A DNA stretch of 5,711 bases from an uncultured Ruminococcus sp. (GTDB lineage: Bacteria > Bacillota > Clostridia > Oscillospirales > Ruminococcaceae). Where the stretch lies: contig CAMWOX010000110.1 in assembly GCA_947175975.1 (NCBI GenBank), positions 1-5,711 of the forward strand. The letters are read 5' to 3'. Below, piece by piece: positions 1-5,711 of this stretch. A program made the position numbers and the translations under genes. Positions within the stretch are counted from its first letter, which is position 1. Every line of letters starts with the position of its first letter. Under the pieces are notes generated by a model. That model saw only the letters and a list, made by a program, of their open reading frames with translations, was not told the DNA's origin and did not search any database.

Positions 1-455
1 TTCAGCAGATGAAACAGGCACAGGCGGTATTAACGCTTATTTATTCTATTGCATCCGGACTTGCAGAACGTTCTGAGCAAACAGGAATGATCTGCACTAT
101 GGCATGGTATGACGGCAGACAACAGCGGCTGATCCGCCGGGATCTGAAAACATTACAGAATCTGAGGCAGATATTTCAGGATTTTTATCATTCTCTGGAT
201 GATATGACATGCAATCCGCAAGTTTTGCAGGATGCTCTGACCGGAAAGCAATTTTCTTCTGTGACACTTGTCACGAATCATAACAGTGATGAAACAATCC
301 GGATGTTGGAACAACAGATCTCAGCGTATCAGAAAAATTTACTGATCATGACGGAAAAACCTGCCGCAATCTGTTCTGACTGGGTGACATTACAGACAAT
401 ACATCCAGAAACATTTACAGAACATAGTCAGGAAATTTCCGAAATTGTGATCTGA
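1..455 (+). CDS. DUF58 family protein, C-terminal fragment (5' end outside window)
   Basis: The reading frame is open to the left edge (first full codon at base 3), so the ATG at base 9 is probably an internal methionine and not the start. About 150 C-terminal residues are visible. They begin with a helix (QAVLTLIYSIASGLAERSEQ) followed by strands around MICTMAWYDG. A later strand-helix-strand stretch runs SSVTLVTNH, an amphipathic helix, then NLLIMTEKP. This order fits the end of the von Willebrand A-like fold of DUF58 proteins, where a helix with a pattern like 'E-al-laaSla' precedes the last strands. No membrane segment or metal-binding DxSxS motif is visible, since that motif would lie upstream. 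The neighbour on the right, a membrane transglutaminase, is the usual partner of DUF58 proteins and is the strongest support. DUF58 proteins are poorly understood and are thought to act with MoxR ATPases on envelope or complex assembly. Family assignment is moderate and rests heavily on context. Confidence 0.6.
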   Translation, partial: QQMKQAQAVLTLIYSIASGLAERSEQTGMICTMAWYDGRQQRLIRRDLKTLQNLRQIFQDFYHSLDDMTCNPQVLQDALTGKQFSSVTLVTNHNSDETIRMLEQQISAYQKNLLIMTEKPAAICSDWVTLQTIHPETFTEHSQEISEIVI

Positions 456-457
456 TC

Positions 458-462
458 AAGGA
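458..462 (+). promoter_or_regulatory. Ribosome binding site for the ATG at 472
   Basis: AAGGA lies 9 bases before the ATG at 472, directly after the stop codon of the upstream gene. A second SD-like GAGG at 474-477 lies 9 bases before an in-frame ATG at 487. The two starts differ by only five residues and the sequence does not clearly decide between them. The longer start is preferred because AAGGA is the better match. Confidence 0.55.
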
Positions 463-471
463 AACGAATAA

Positions 472-3105
472 ATGAGGTTATTTACTATGAAACAACAAGT
501 CTCTGCTACGGAAAGCGGCATTCAGATTGAAAACACGCTTTCCATGGCTTTGCAGAAAAGCAATCAGAGCCGCAAAAAAGGCTTATTATTACTTGTTGCA
601 TTTGTCGGCGTGTTCAGCAGTATTTTTACGTTCCTGAGTATGTTTTCTCTGGCATATTCACTGCCGGTTCTTTTTGCTGCAATACTGATATTATTTACAT
701 TTTTCTCTTACTGTGCAATGAAGTCGCATGGTGGCTTTCTGCCTGTTCTGTTTGCATGTTTGCTCTACTGTTGTCTGTTCTTCCGACACCAAGCCTGCAT
801 TTCCAATGGTCTAATGTACCTGACAAATGCAATCTGTCAGACAATCTACATGACGGACTGGGAATATTTCTCGATTGATCCGGCTTACTCAGAAATCGCA
901 AGTGTTACCTGTGTATTATGCTTTCTGATCTTTCCGATCATCTGGATATTGTGTTTTGCAGTATTGCGTTATCACAATTTTTTTCTCAGCCTGCTTGTCA
1001 CATTTCCATTTATTGAAATCGGTTTGTTTTTCGGAATTATTCCAAACTACGGTTTTGCTTTCTCACTGATCGCATTCTGGTTCGCAATGATGGCAGTGCA
1101 GATGGCCAGCTCCGGCATCACACACAACAGCAAGACAGGATTCCTACGCCGCAAGAATGCATTTTTTCCAGTATCCTCCATGCGTTTCATGCTTCCTGAA
1201 ACTGTCGGCATTACGATATTATGCATTCTGTTAGTATTACTGCTGTTTTCCAAATGGATTCTGCATATGACAGGATATGAACGACCGGAGCAAATTAAAA
1301 CATGGAGATCCGATTTTCAGAATTATGTTGCTTCTCTGCAATTATCCGATAAGATGATTTTAGAAAATTATGGGGAGGTATCACAGACTTATGATGAGAA
1401 TCAGGAAATGATCGAACTTGGCAAACTGGATGAAAGAATCTATCAGGATACACCTGTCACAAGTATTTCTTTCTCAGACAATCCCCACAGCCGTATGTAT
1501 CTCAAATACAGAACAGGTCATGTGTATACTGGTACAAACTGGGAGGCTCTAACGGAAGAAAGTTATCAGAATTCTGCTATTTTTGATGCTTTTTCTCAAA
1601 TAGATTATTACCCCGAGGAATTTTTATATCATACAGCTCCAGGATTATGGGATATGAAAATTTCCCTCTATAATGCAACGGATGTTCTGAAAAAATGTGT
1701 TCCCTACGGATTCCAGAAACATGACAAGATCGCTTGTCACCAGGATATGATAACAACAGAAACAGATACCTATCTGATTACAGGTGGTGCAGATTACGAA
1801 ACATTGTTTTCTGATCTGAAATTTCTCGGTACTGCTACAACAGAATCATTACTGGAAAATTATCTTACGCATACAATGGCTTTAAATGATAAAATATTTT
1901 CAGAACTAGCTGTCGGTCATGAAAATGAGAAAATTTGGATTAAAAAAGATTACCAATACGATAAATCTCATGTCAAAATTCGTGAAGCCGGCATTCTTTG
2001 TGGTGCGGGTTATTCGGATTTTGTTTATGAACAGGAAACTGCGATTCCTGACACACAGGCAATGCAGGCACTCCGCTCTGTGTATGCAGATCTTTTCACG
2101 GATTTCAATGCCACAACGGCAACACCAGCAGAAACCATCCAGAAATTGCAGGAAATCCGAAATAGAATCTGTCAAACTGTGTCTTATACACTCTCTCCGG
2201 GAAAAACACCTGCCAATCAGGATCATGCAGCATATTTCCTGTTGGAAAACAGACAGGGTTATTGTGAACATTATGCGACAGCCGGAACAGTCCTGGCACG
2301 TATGGCAGGCATCCCAGCACGGTACTGTGAGGGCTACATGATCGACTGTTCTCAGCCGGGAATCCTTGAAAAAACAGAAACGGACGGCAAAGTGACTTTC
2401 CATGCGGAAATTCTGGACAGCAATGCACATGCCTGGACAGAAATTTATCTCGCTGGCATCGGCTGGATTCCATTTGAATTTACATTTTCTTATTTCACAG
2501 CACCTGCTGTCACCATGACAGATACAGATACAATCGCATTACCTGTCGCAACAGAAACGATACCTGTACAAGAATCAGAATCCGCACAATCCAGCAATTT
2601 GTCTGATACAAATACAGAACCAGATTTAATAGAAGATCTGTCAACACCCCAAAAATTATCTCACAAATGGATCGCTATTCTGACAATTCTGATTTCCGCT
2701 GCTGTTTCCTGCCTGATTCTGTTGATCCTGCGAATCGCAAGATTCGCCGCACTGCGGAAACGCACAGAAGCCTTCACACAGGAAGACCGGAAAGCCGCTT
2801 CGCAATCTGCCTATACTTATCTGACAAAACTCATGGCAGAATGCGGTGTCCATGTACATTCTGTCACAATCGGTGAATTAATTGAAGAATCAGAGACATT
2901 ATGCAGTGATCACATGCATTCCGCAAAGTATAGTCTTTCCATTTCCATCCAACTCGGTGCAAAACTGCGTTACAGTCCACACCCGTTGTCAAACGGCGAA
3001 CTGCATTATCTCTGTCAGACAGCGGATGCACTCGCACTGGGCATGTATGAAAACGCAAAATTCCTGAGAAAGCTTTATCTCAAATGGTTCAGGCATTATT
3101 TATAA
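472..3105 (+). CDS. Membrane-anchored transglutaminase-like protein (TgpA/YebA type) with DUF4129-like tail
   Basis: Residues 1-36 are cytoplasmic. Seven hydrophobic segments follow at roughly 37-60, 62-82, 88-104, 144-165, 168-190, 193-211 and 243-264. A large outside region (265-730) contains the transglutaminase core: QGYCEHYATAGTVLARMAGI with presumed nucleophile Cys598, RYCEGY at 617-622, and NAHAWTEIYL with His653. The third triad position falls in GWIPFEFT, where Glu669 replaces the more usual Asp. Residues 676-730 are rich in Thr, Ser, Glu and Asp and look like a flexible linker. An eighth membrane segment (732-755) is followed by an Arg/Lys-rich cytoplasmic tail of about 120 residues. 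Its patterns YTYLTKLMAECGVHVHSVT and YSPHPLSNGELHYL resemble DUF4129. Seven plus one segments place the enzyme domain outside and the tail inside, as in TgpA. The family may act as a cysteine protease or as a transferase on envelope proteins; the substrate is unknown. It lies 16 bases after the DUF58 gene, which supports a joint function. The start may be at 487. Confidence 0.88.
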   Translation: MRLFTMKQQVSATESGIQIENTLSMALQKSNQSRKKGLLLLVAFVGVFSSIFTFLSMFSLAYSLPVLFAAILILFTFFSYCAMKSHGGFLPVLFACLLYCCLFFRHQACISNGLMYLTNAICQTIYMTDWEYFSIDPAYSEIASVTCVLCFLIFPIIWILCFAVLRYHNFFLSLLVTFPFIEIGLFFGIIPNYGFAFSLIAFWFAMMAVQMASSGITHNSKTGFLRRKNAFFPVSSMRFMLPETVGITILCILLVLLLFSKWILHMTGYERPEQIKTWRSDFQNYVASLQLSDKMILENYGEVSQTYDENQEMIELGKLDERIYQDTPVTSISFSDNPHSRMYLKYRTGHVYTGTNWEALTEESYQNSAIFDAFSQIDYYPEEFLYHTAPGLWDMKISLYNATDVLKKCVPYGFQKHDKIACHQDMITTETDTYLITGGADYETLFSDLKFLGTATTESLLENYLTHTMALNDKIFSELAVGHENEKIWIKKDYQYDKSHVKIREAGILCGAGYSDFVYEQETAIPDTQAMQALRSVYADLFTDFNATTATPAETIQKLQEIRNRICQTVSYTLSPGKTPANQDHAAYFLLENRQGYCEHYATAGTVLARMAGIPARYCEGYMIDCSQPGILEKTETDGKVTFHAEILDSNAHAWTEIYLAGIGWIPFEFTFSYFTAPAVTMTDTDTIALPVATETIPVQESESAQSSNLSDTNTEPDLIEDLSTPQKLSHKWIAILTILISAAVSCLILLILRIARFAALRKRTEAFTQEDRKAASQSAYTYLTKLMAECGVHVHSVTIGELIEESETLCSDHMHSAKYSLSISIQLGAKLRYSPHPLSNGELHYLCQTADALALGMYENAKFLRKLYLKWFRHYL
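2730..2747 (+). other. Intragenic hairpin: 7-bp stem with GCAA tetraloop
   Basis: GCGAATC (2730-2736), GCAA loop (2737-2740) and GATTCGC (2741-2747) form a perfect stem closed by a GNRA-type tetraloop. It lies in codons just after the eighth membrane segment of the transglutaminase-like protein. There is no U-tract after it, so it is not a terminator. It may be chance, helped by Arg-Ile-Ala-Arg codon choice. Confidence 0.4.
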
Positions 3106-3106
3106 C

Positions 3107-3112
3107 AGGAGG
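3107..3112 (+). promoter_or_regulatory. Strong ribosome binding site of the DUF308-like gene
   Basis: A full AGGAGG sits 6 bases before the ATG at 3119 and begins 2 bases after the stop codon of the transglutaminase gene. It fixes the start of the downstream gene and supports translation from the same mRNA. Confidence 0.85.
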
Positions 3113-3118
3113 TTTTTT

Positions 3119-3685
3119 ATGTTCAAGAAATTAAACTGGAAAAGTTTTTGGTATACGAATTTATTCTCTCTCATCACACTGCTTGTCGGCATTGTCCTCA
3201 CTGCAAAACCGGACATTTTAACAAGCACTTGTAAAGTTTTCGGCGGCATTATGACACTGCTGGGTCTCATTCTTCTGGCATTGTATTTTATTCCCAAGAA
3301 ACGCTCCCAGGAAATGCTCAGTTATGGATGCACATTTTTGATTGCAGGAATTTTACTGGCAATTATTCCATCCCTATTGAAATTCCTGATCCCGGTTCTG
3401 TTCGGTGGTTGGATTTTGGTCAGCTCATTATCCGGAATGTATCGTAATTTTACATTCCGACAAAGCGTTCCCCATTGGTGGATTGGTTTTCTGCTCTGCA
3501 TTGCCAGTGCCGGTCTGTCAATCTATCTTCTTACCCGACCGATCACAGTCATGAATCAGACAGTGAAAATCATTGGTATTATTTTCATCATTCAATCCGT
3601 ACTGCGTATCGTTTCCACAATACTCGGCAGAAACGGCTATAAATCCGCTGAACAGGATTTTGTAGATACCACAATTCAGGAGTAA
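3119..3685 (+). CDS. DUF308/HdeD-like six-helix membrane protein
   Basis: The 188-residue product has about six membrane segments (near 12-28, 38-58, 68-84, 88-106, 119-138 and 145-167). They form three repeats of a two-helix unit: a first helix ending in Gly-x-x-Leu, a short loop with Pro, then a Gly-rich second helix. Examples are GIVLTAKPDILTS...FGGIMTLLGLILL and GLSIYLLTRPITV...IIGIIFIIQSVL. This threefold pattern and the length are typical of DUF308, the family of acid-resistance protein HdeD. No catalytic motif is seen and no specific role can be given. The short N-terminus carries Lys residues, as does the loop near 60-63, and the C-terminal tail (170-188) is polar. The gene lies 13 bases after the transglutaminase gene and 9 bases before the dnaD-like gene, so it bridges the envelope and replication parts of the operon. 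An accessory role for the transglutaminase is possible but is inference only. Confidence 0.8.
   Translation: MFKKLNWKSFWYTNLFSLITLLVGIVLTAKPDILTSTCKVFGGIMTLLGLILLALYFIPKKRSQEMLSYGCTFLIAGILLAIIPSLLKFLIPVLFGGWILVSSLSGMYRNFTFRQSVPHWWIGFLLCIASAGLSIYLLTRPITVMNQTVKIIGIIFIIQSVLRIVSTILGRNGYKSAEQDFVDTTIQE
3678..3682 (+). promoter_or_regulatory. Ribosome binding site of the dnaD-like gene, wide spacing
   Basis: AGGAG lies inside the last codons of the DUF308-like gene, touching its TAA stop. It is 12 bases before the ATG at 3695, longer than the spacing of the other genes here. Initiation may be weaker and dependent on translation of the upstream gene; this is inference. Confidence 0.55.
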
Positions 3686-3694
3686 TTATATTCT

Positions 3695-4975
3695 ATGGAA
3701 TATCGGATAAATTTTGGCTTTAAAGCCTTTGCTGTACCATCAGCCGTAGTGGATCATCTCATCCGACTCGCAAAAGAAAATCATCTCAAAGTATTATTAT
3801 ATTTATTAAGAAACCCGGAGCAGAATTGCAGTACTGCCAAGATTGCAGGTTATCTGCGACTGGATGAAGAGCTTGTCAAAGAGGCACTGGAATTTTGGAC
3901 ACAGGCAAACATTTTACAAGATGCTTCTCAACCAGAACCAGATATTGAGAGACCGCATTTTGCATTTTCAATTCCCATGACAGACATGCCTCAACAGCCT
4001 GTTCCTGTTTCAGCTCCGGTGAGAAAGCCTGATCAAAAAATCAGGCTTTCCGCCAATACCAGTGAAGAACTGATCGGAATGTCCCAACAGGATATTGCAG
4101 ATATGATCCATGCATCCCAAGATTTAGAAAGACTGATCCGGGATTCCCAGAATTATTTTCACCGTGATCCCAATTCTATGCAAGTACGGTCTCTTGTTTG
4201 GATGCATGAATATCTTGGAATGAAAAATGAAATTATTCTGATTTTACTGCAATATTGCAGCTCCGTTCAGAAAATCAGTACAGGCGATCTTGACAGGATT
4301 GCTTACAACTGGTGGGAAAATGATATTCTCACAGAAGATCTTGCCAGGAAGCAGGTTGCTTGTCTGAAAGAATTACATACCTATATTGCCTACATCCGGC
4401 GGCTGTTTGAGTTGGATTCTAATCCTACTAAAAGTCAGAAAGAATTGATTGAACGCTGGCAGCAGACAGGCTATCCGGAAGAACTTCTGCAATATGCACA
4501 TGATCTGACAGTGGAGGGAATCGGTAAGAAAAATTTTAAATACATTGACAAAATTTTGAAAGGATGGACAGAAAAAGGAATTACAGACCTGGAGCAAGCA
4601 AAAAAAGAACACGAGACTTTTGTCAATATCCGGCGGCTATTCGGAATAAAATCAGAGCCGACAAAAAATCAGGAAAAAATAATCGAACACTGGCAGCAGA
4701 CAGGCTATCTGGAAGAACTTCTGGAATATGCACATGATCTGTCGGTAGAGGCAAATGGTCATGAGAATTTCAATTATATTTCTAAAATTTTACAAAACTG
4801 GGAAGAAAAAGGTATTACAAATCTGGAGCAGGCAAAAGAGGCACGTGAAAATTTTACGAAAGAAAAAAAGTCAAAAGGTAACTCCAGAAAAAAAGAAAAT
4901 AACAAAAACAATCAGCTAACCGATGAAGAACGAGAAGGCTATCTTCGCCTGGTCAACCGTTTCAAGGAGGATTAA
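3695..4975 (+). CDS. DnaD-family replication initiation protein with three DnaB_2-type units
   Basis: The 426-residue product begins with a winged-helix-like region (about 10-75: VLLYLLRNPEQNCSTAKIAG, then LVKEALEFWTQANIL), as in DnaD N-terminal domains. A Pro-rich linker (76-120) follows. The first DnaD C-terminal (DnaB_2) unit spans about 145-225, with its closing Trp at 206. Two further units (234-311 and 312-389) are a close tandem duplication, each with Y-I-x-K-I-L-x-x-W near its end (Trp291 and Trp369) and EKGIT after it. The tail is Lys/Asn-rich (387-407) and ends in EREGYLRLVNRFKED. Bacillus DnaD is about 230 residues with one such unit, so this protein is nearly twice as long. DnaD proteins bind and remodel DNA and help recruit the helicase and its loader at oriC or at restart sites. 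The helicase-loader gene starting 6 bases downstream fits this. A phage-type DnaD protein is an alternative, but no phage genes are near. Family confidence is high; the exact role is inferred. Confidence 0.87.
   Translation: MEYRINFGFKAFAVPSAVVDHLIRLAKENHLKVLLYLLRNPEQNCSTAKIAGYLRLDEELVKEALEFWTQANILQDASQPEPDIERPHFAFSIPMTDMPQQPVPVSAPVRKPDQKIRLSANTSEELIGMSQQDIADMIHASQDLERLIRDSQNYFHRDPNSMQVRSLVWMHEYLGMKNEIILILLQYCSSVQKISTGDLDRIAYNWWENDILTEDLARKQVACLKELHTYIAYIRRLFELDSNPTKSQKELIERWQQTGYPEELLQYAHDLTVEGIGKKNFKYIDKILKGWTEKGITDLEQAKKEHETFVNIRRLFGIKSEPTKNQEKIIEHWQQTGYLEELLEYAHDLSVEANGHENFNYISKILQNWEEKGITNLEQAKEARENFTKEKKSKGNSRKKENNKNNQLTDEEREGYLRLVNRFKED
4024..4049 (+). other. Perfect 10-bp hairpin inside the dnaD-like gene
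   Basis: AAAGCCTGAT (4024-4033) and ATCAGGCTTT (4040-4049) pair perfectly around a 6-base A-rich loop. It sits in the codons of the Pro-rich linker between the winged helix and the first DnaB_2 unit. The right arm ends in TTT but CCGCC follows, so there is no full U-tract. It could be an mRNA folding, processing or pausing site, or chance. Confidence 0.55.
4394..4627 (+). repeat. In-frame tandem repeat, copy 1 (DnaB_2 unit, residues 234-311)
   Basis: The first of two 234-base copies encodes IRRLFELDSNPTKSQ through the Trp291 motif. It shares exact DNA runs with copy 2, such as the 19 bases beginning CTGGCAGCAG at 4456 (copy 2 at 4690). By hand about 50 of 78 residues are identical. Confidence 0.9.
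4628..4861 (+). repeat. In-frame tandem repeat, copy 2 (DnaB_2 unit, residues 312-389)
   Basis: The second 234-base copy directly adjoins the first without disturbing the frame, and encodes IRRLFGIKSEPTKNQ through the Trp369 motif. The core WQQTGY-x-EELL-x-YAHDL is shared with copy 1. Divergence is concentrated in surface-like charged positions. Confidence 0.9.
4964..4970 (+). promoter_or_regulatory. Ribosome binding site of the helicase-loader gene
   Basis: AAGGAGG, a near-complete anti-16S match, lies within the last codons of the dnaD-like gene, 11 bases before the ATG at 4982. No closer in-frame start codon exists between it and 4982, so it sets the start of the loader gene. Confidence 0.8.
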
Positions 4976-4981
4976 ATCATT

Positions 4982-5711
4982 ATGAATCAGACAGCTTTTC
5001 ATAAAGCAAGACAGGAAATTTCTGCCCGACGTGTCTCCGCACAGGCAGAACAAGAACGACGCTGTGAAGAGATCGCAAAAAAAATCCCACAGATTTCAGA
5101 AATCAATCATCAGCTTTCACAGAGTATTTTTAAAATTCTGAATGGGGAAGATATTAAGGTAATCCAGAAAAAGAATCTGGATGCACAACAGTACTGTTCA
5201 CGGTTACTTATTGAAAAGGGCTATCCTGGTGATTATCTTGATATACATTATACCTGTTCCCACTGCAACGATACTGGCTATGCAGAGAATGGACAGTATT
5301 GCAGCTGTCTGACAGAACTAGTCGCATCCTATGCTGTTGCGGATATGCACAAACAGTCACAGATAAGGCTCTGTACATTTGAAGAGTTTTCCCTGGAATA
5401 TTACAGGGGACATACATGTTATTCTGATATGAAGAAAATTCTAGACATATGCCAGAAATACGCATTTAATTTCAGCCTGCATTCACCAAGCATGCTATTC
5501 TATGGTAACGTCGGGACGGGAAAAACGCATCTGTCATTATCAATTGTATCAGAAGTCCTGAAAAAAGGTTATCATGTGATCTATGACTCTGTCGGAAACT
5601 TACTCACCAAAGTAGAAAATGAACATTTCCGGAACAGTAATTCAGAAACTAATACACTGGAATTATTATTATGTACAGACCTGCTCGTATTGGATGATCT
5701 GGGAACGGAAT
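4982..5711 (+). CDS. DnaI/DnaC-like AAA+ helicase loader (3' end outside window)
   Basis: 243 codons are visible and the frame is open at the right edge. Residues 1-75 are polar and mostly helical, as in the helicase-binding N-terminus of DnaI-type loaders. A zinc-binding cluster follows: C92-x2-C95, then after NDTGYAENGQY, C107-x-C109, of the kind found in Firmicute DnaI/DnaC-like ATPases. The AAA+ domain begins near 165: Walker A is GNVGTGKT (175-182) followed by HL, and Walker B is LLVLDD (234-239) followed by LGTE. The sensor and arginine-finger motifs would lie beyond the window. The family uses ATP to load the replicative helicase onto DNA. The 6-base gap after a DnaD-family gene strongly supports a primosome role. 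IstB transposition helpers share the AAA+ domain, but no IstA-like gene or repeat ends are seen and the zinc-cluster N-terminus favours the loader. The gene symbol is left empty because dnaC and dnaI naming differs between groups. Confidence 0.9.
   Translation, partial: MNQTAFHKARQEISARRVSAQAEQERRCEEIAKKIPQISEINHQLSQSIFKILNGEDIKVIQKKNLDAQQYCSRLLIEKGYPGDYLDIHYTCSHCNDTGYAENGQYCSCLTELVASYAVADMHKQSQIRLCTFEEFSLEYYRGHTCYSDMKKILDICQKYAFNFSLHSPSMLFYGNVGTGKTHLSLSIVSEVLKKGYHVIYDSVGNLLTKVENEHFRNSNSETNTLELLLCTDLLVLDDLGTE

Noticed and set aside
448..458. Small palindrome TGATCTGATCA at the first gene junction
   Set aside because: Five-base arms are common by chance, and there is no second copy nearby to suggest an operator.
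445..473. Possible promoter TTGTGA ... TAAATG before the transglutaminase-like gene
   Set aside because: The -10 match is poor and overlaps the start codon, and the 16-base gap leaves no room for a leader.
1919..2341. 140-codon plus-strand frame overlapping the transglutaminase gene in another frame
   Set aside because: It is basic, low in recognisable structure, and inside a better-supported gene; no ribosome binding site is evident.
1906..2430. 174-codon minus-strand open frame opposite the transglutaminase core
   Set aside because: It lies wholly opposite a clear enzyme domain with Cys and His motifs, has no family resemblance, and is rich in Cys, Phe and Arg as expected of an antisense shadow.
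4024..4061. Hairpin in the dnaD-like gene as an intrinsic terminator
   Set aside because: The stem is strong but only three T residues end the right arm and C/G bases follow, so there is no U-tract, and it lies far inside an intact coding frame.
5208..5465. 85-codon minus-strand open frame opposite the loader gene
   Set aside because: It is a shadow of the zinc-cluster region, with no ribosome binding site or family likeness.
4982..5711. IstB-type transposition ATPase
   Set aside because: The AAA+ core alone would allow it, but the CxxC...CxC cluster, the long helical N-terminus, the adjoining DnaD-family gene and the absence of an IstA gene or inverted ends favour a helicase loader.

Overview
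The window is a compact run of five co-directional (+) genes separated by gaps of only 6-16 bases. It reads as the middle of one operon, cut at both ends: the first gene has no start here and the last has no stop. The modest GC content, strong AGGAGG-type ribosome binding sites, and DnaD-family and DnaI/DnaC-family primosome proteins point to a low-GC Firmicute. A gut clostridium of the Ruminococcus/Oscillospirales type is my best guess; this is inferred from protein style and not from any marker gene. No tRNA, rRNA, CRISPR array, insertion sequence, promoter or convincing terminator was seen.

The left two thirds is an envelope module. It starts with the C-terminal end of a probable DUF58 protein (1-455). 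Next is an 877-residue membrane transglutaminase-like protein of the TgpA/YebA type (472-3105), with seven N-terminal membrane segments, an outside transglutaminase-like domain with Cys598 and His653, an acidic linker, an eighth membrane segment and a cytoplasmic tail resembling DUF4129. A six-helix DUF308/HdeD-like membrane protein follows (3119-3685). DUF58 next to a membrane transglutaminase is a well-known bacterial pairing, often preceded by a MoxR ATPase, which would lie left of this window.

The right third is a replication-initiation module: a DnaD-family protein (3695-4975) followed by a DnaI/DnaC-like AAA+ helicase loader (4982 to the right edge). The DnaD protein has a winged-helix N-terminus and three DnaD C-terminal-type (DnaB_2) units. 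The second and third units are a recent in-frame 234-base (78-residue) tandem duplication, about 64% identical by hand alignment.

The points most worth a second look are the DnaD repeat expansion, the placement of helicase-loader genes directly behind an envelope module, a perfect 10-bp hairpin inside the dnaD-like gene, and a Glu where the transglutaminase triad usually has Asp. I do not see a wholly new system; the novelty is in the arrangement and in these details.
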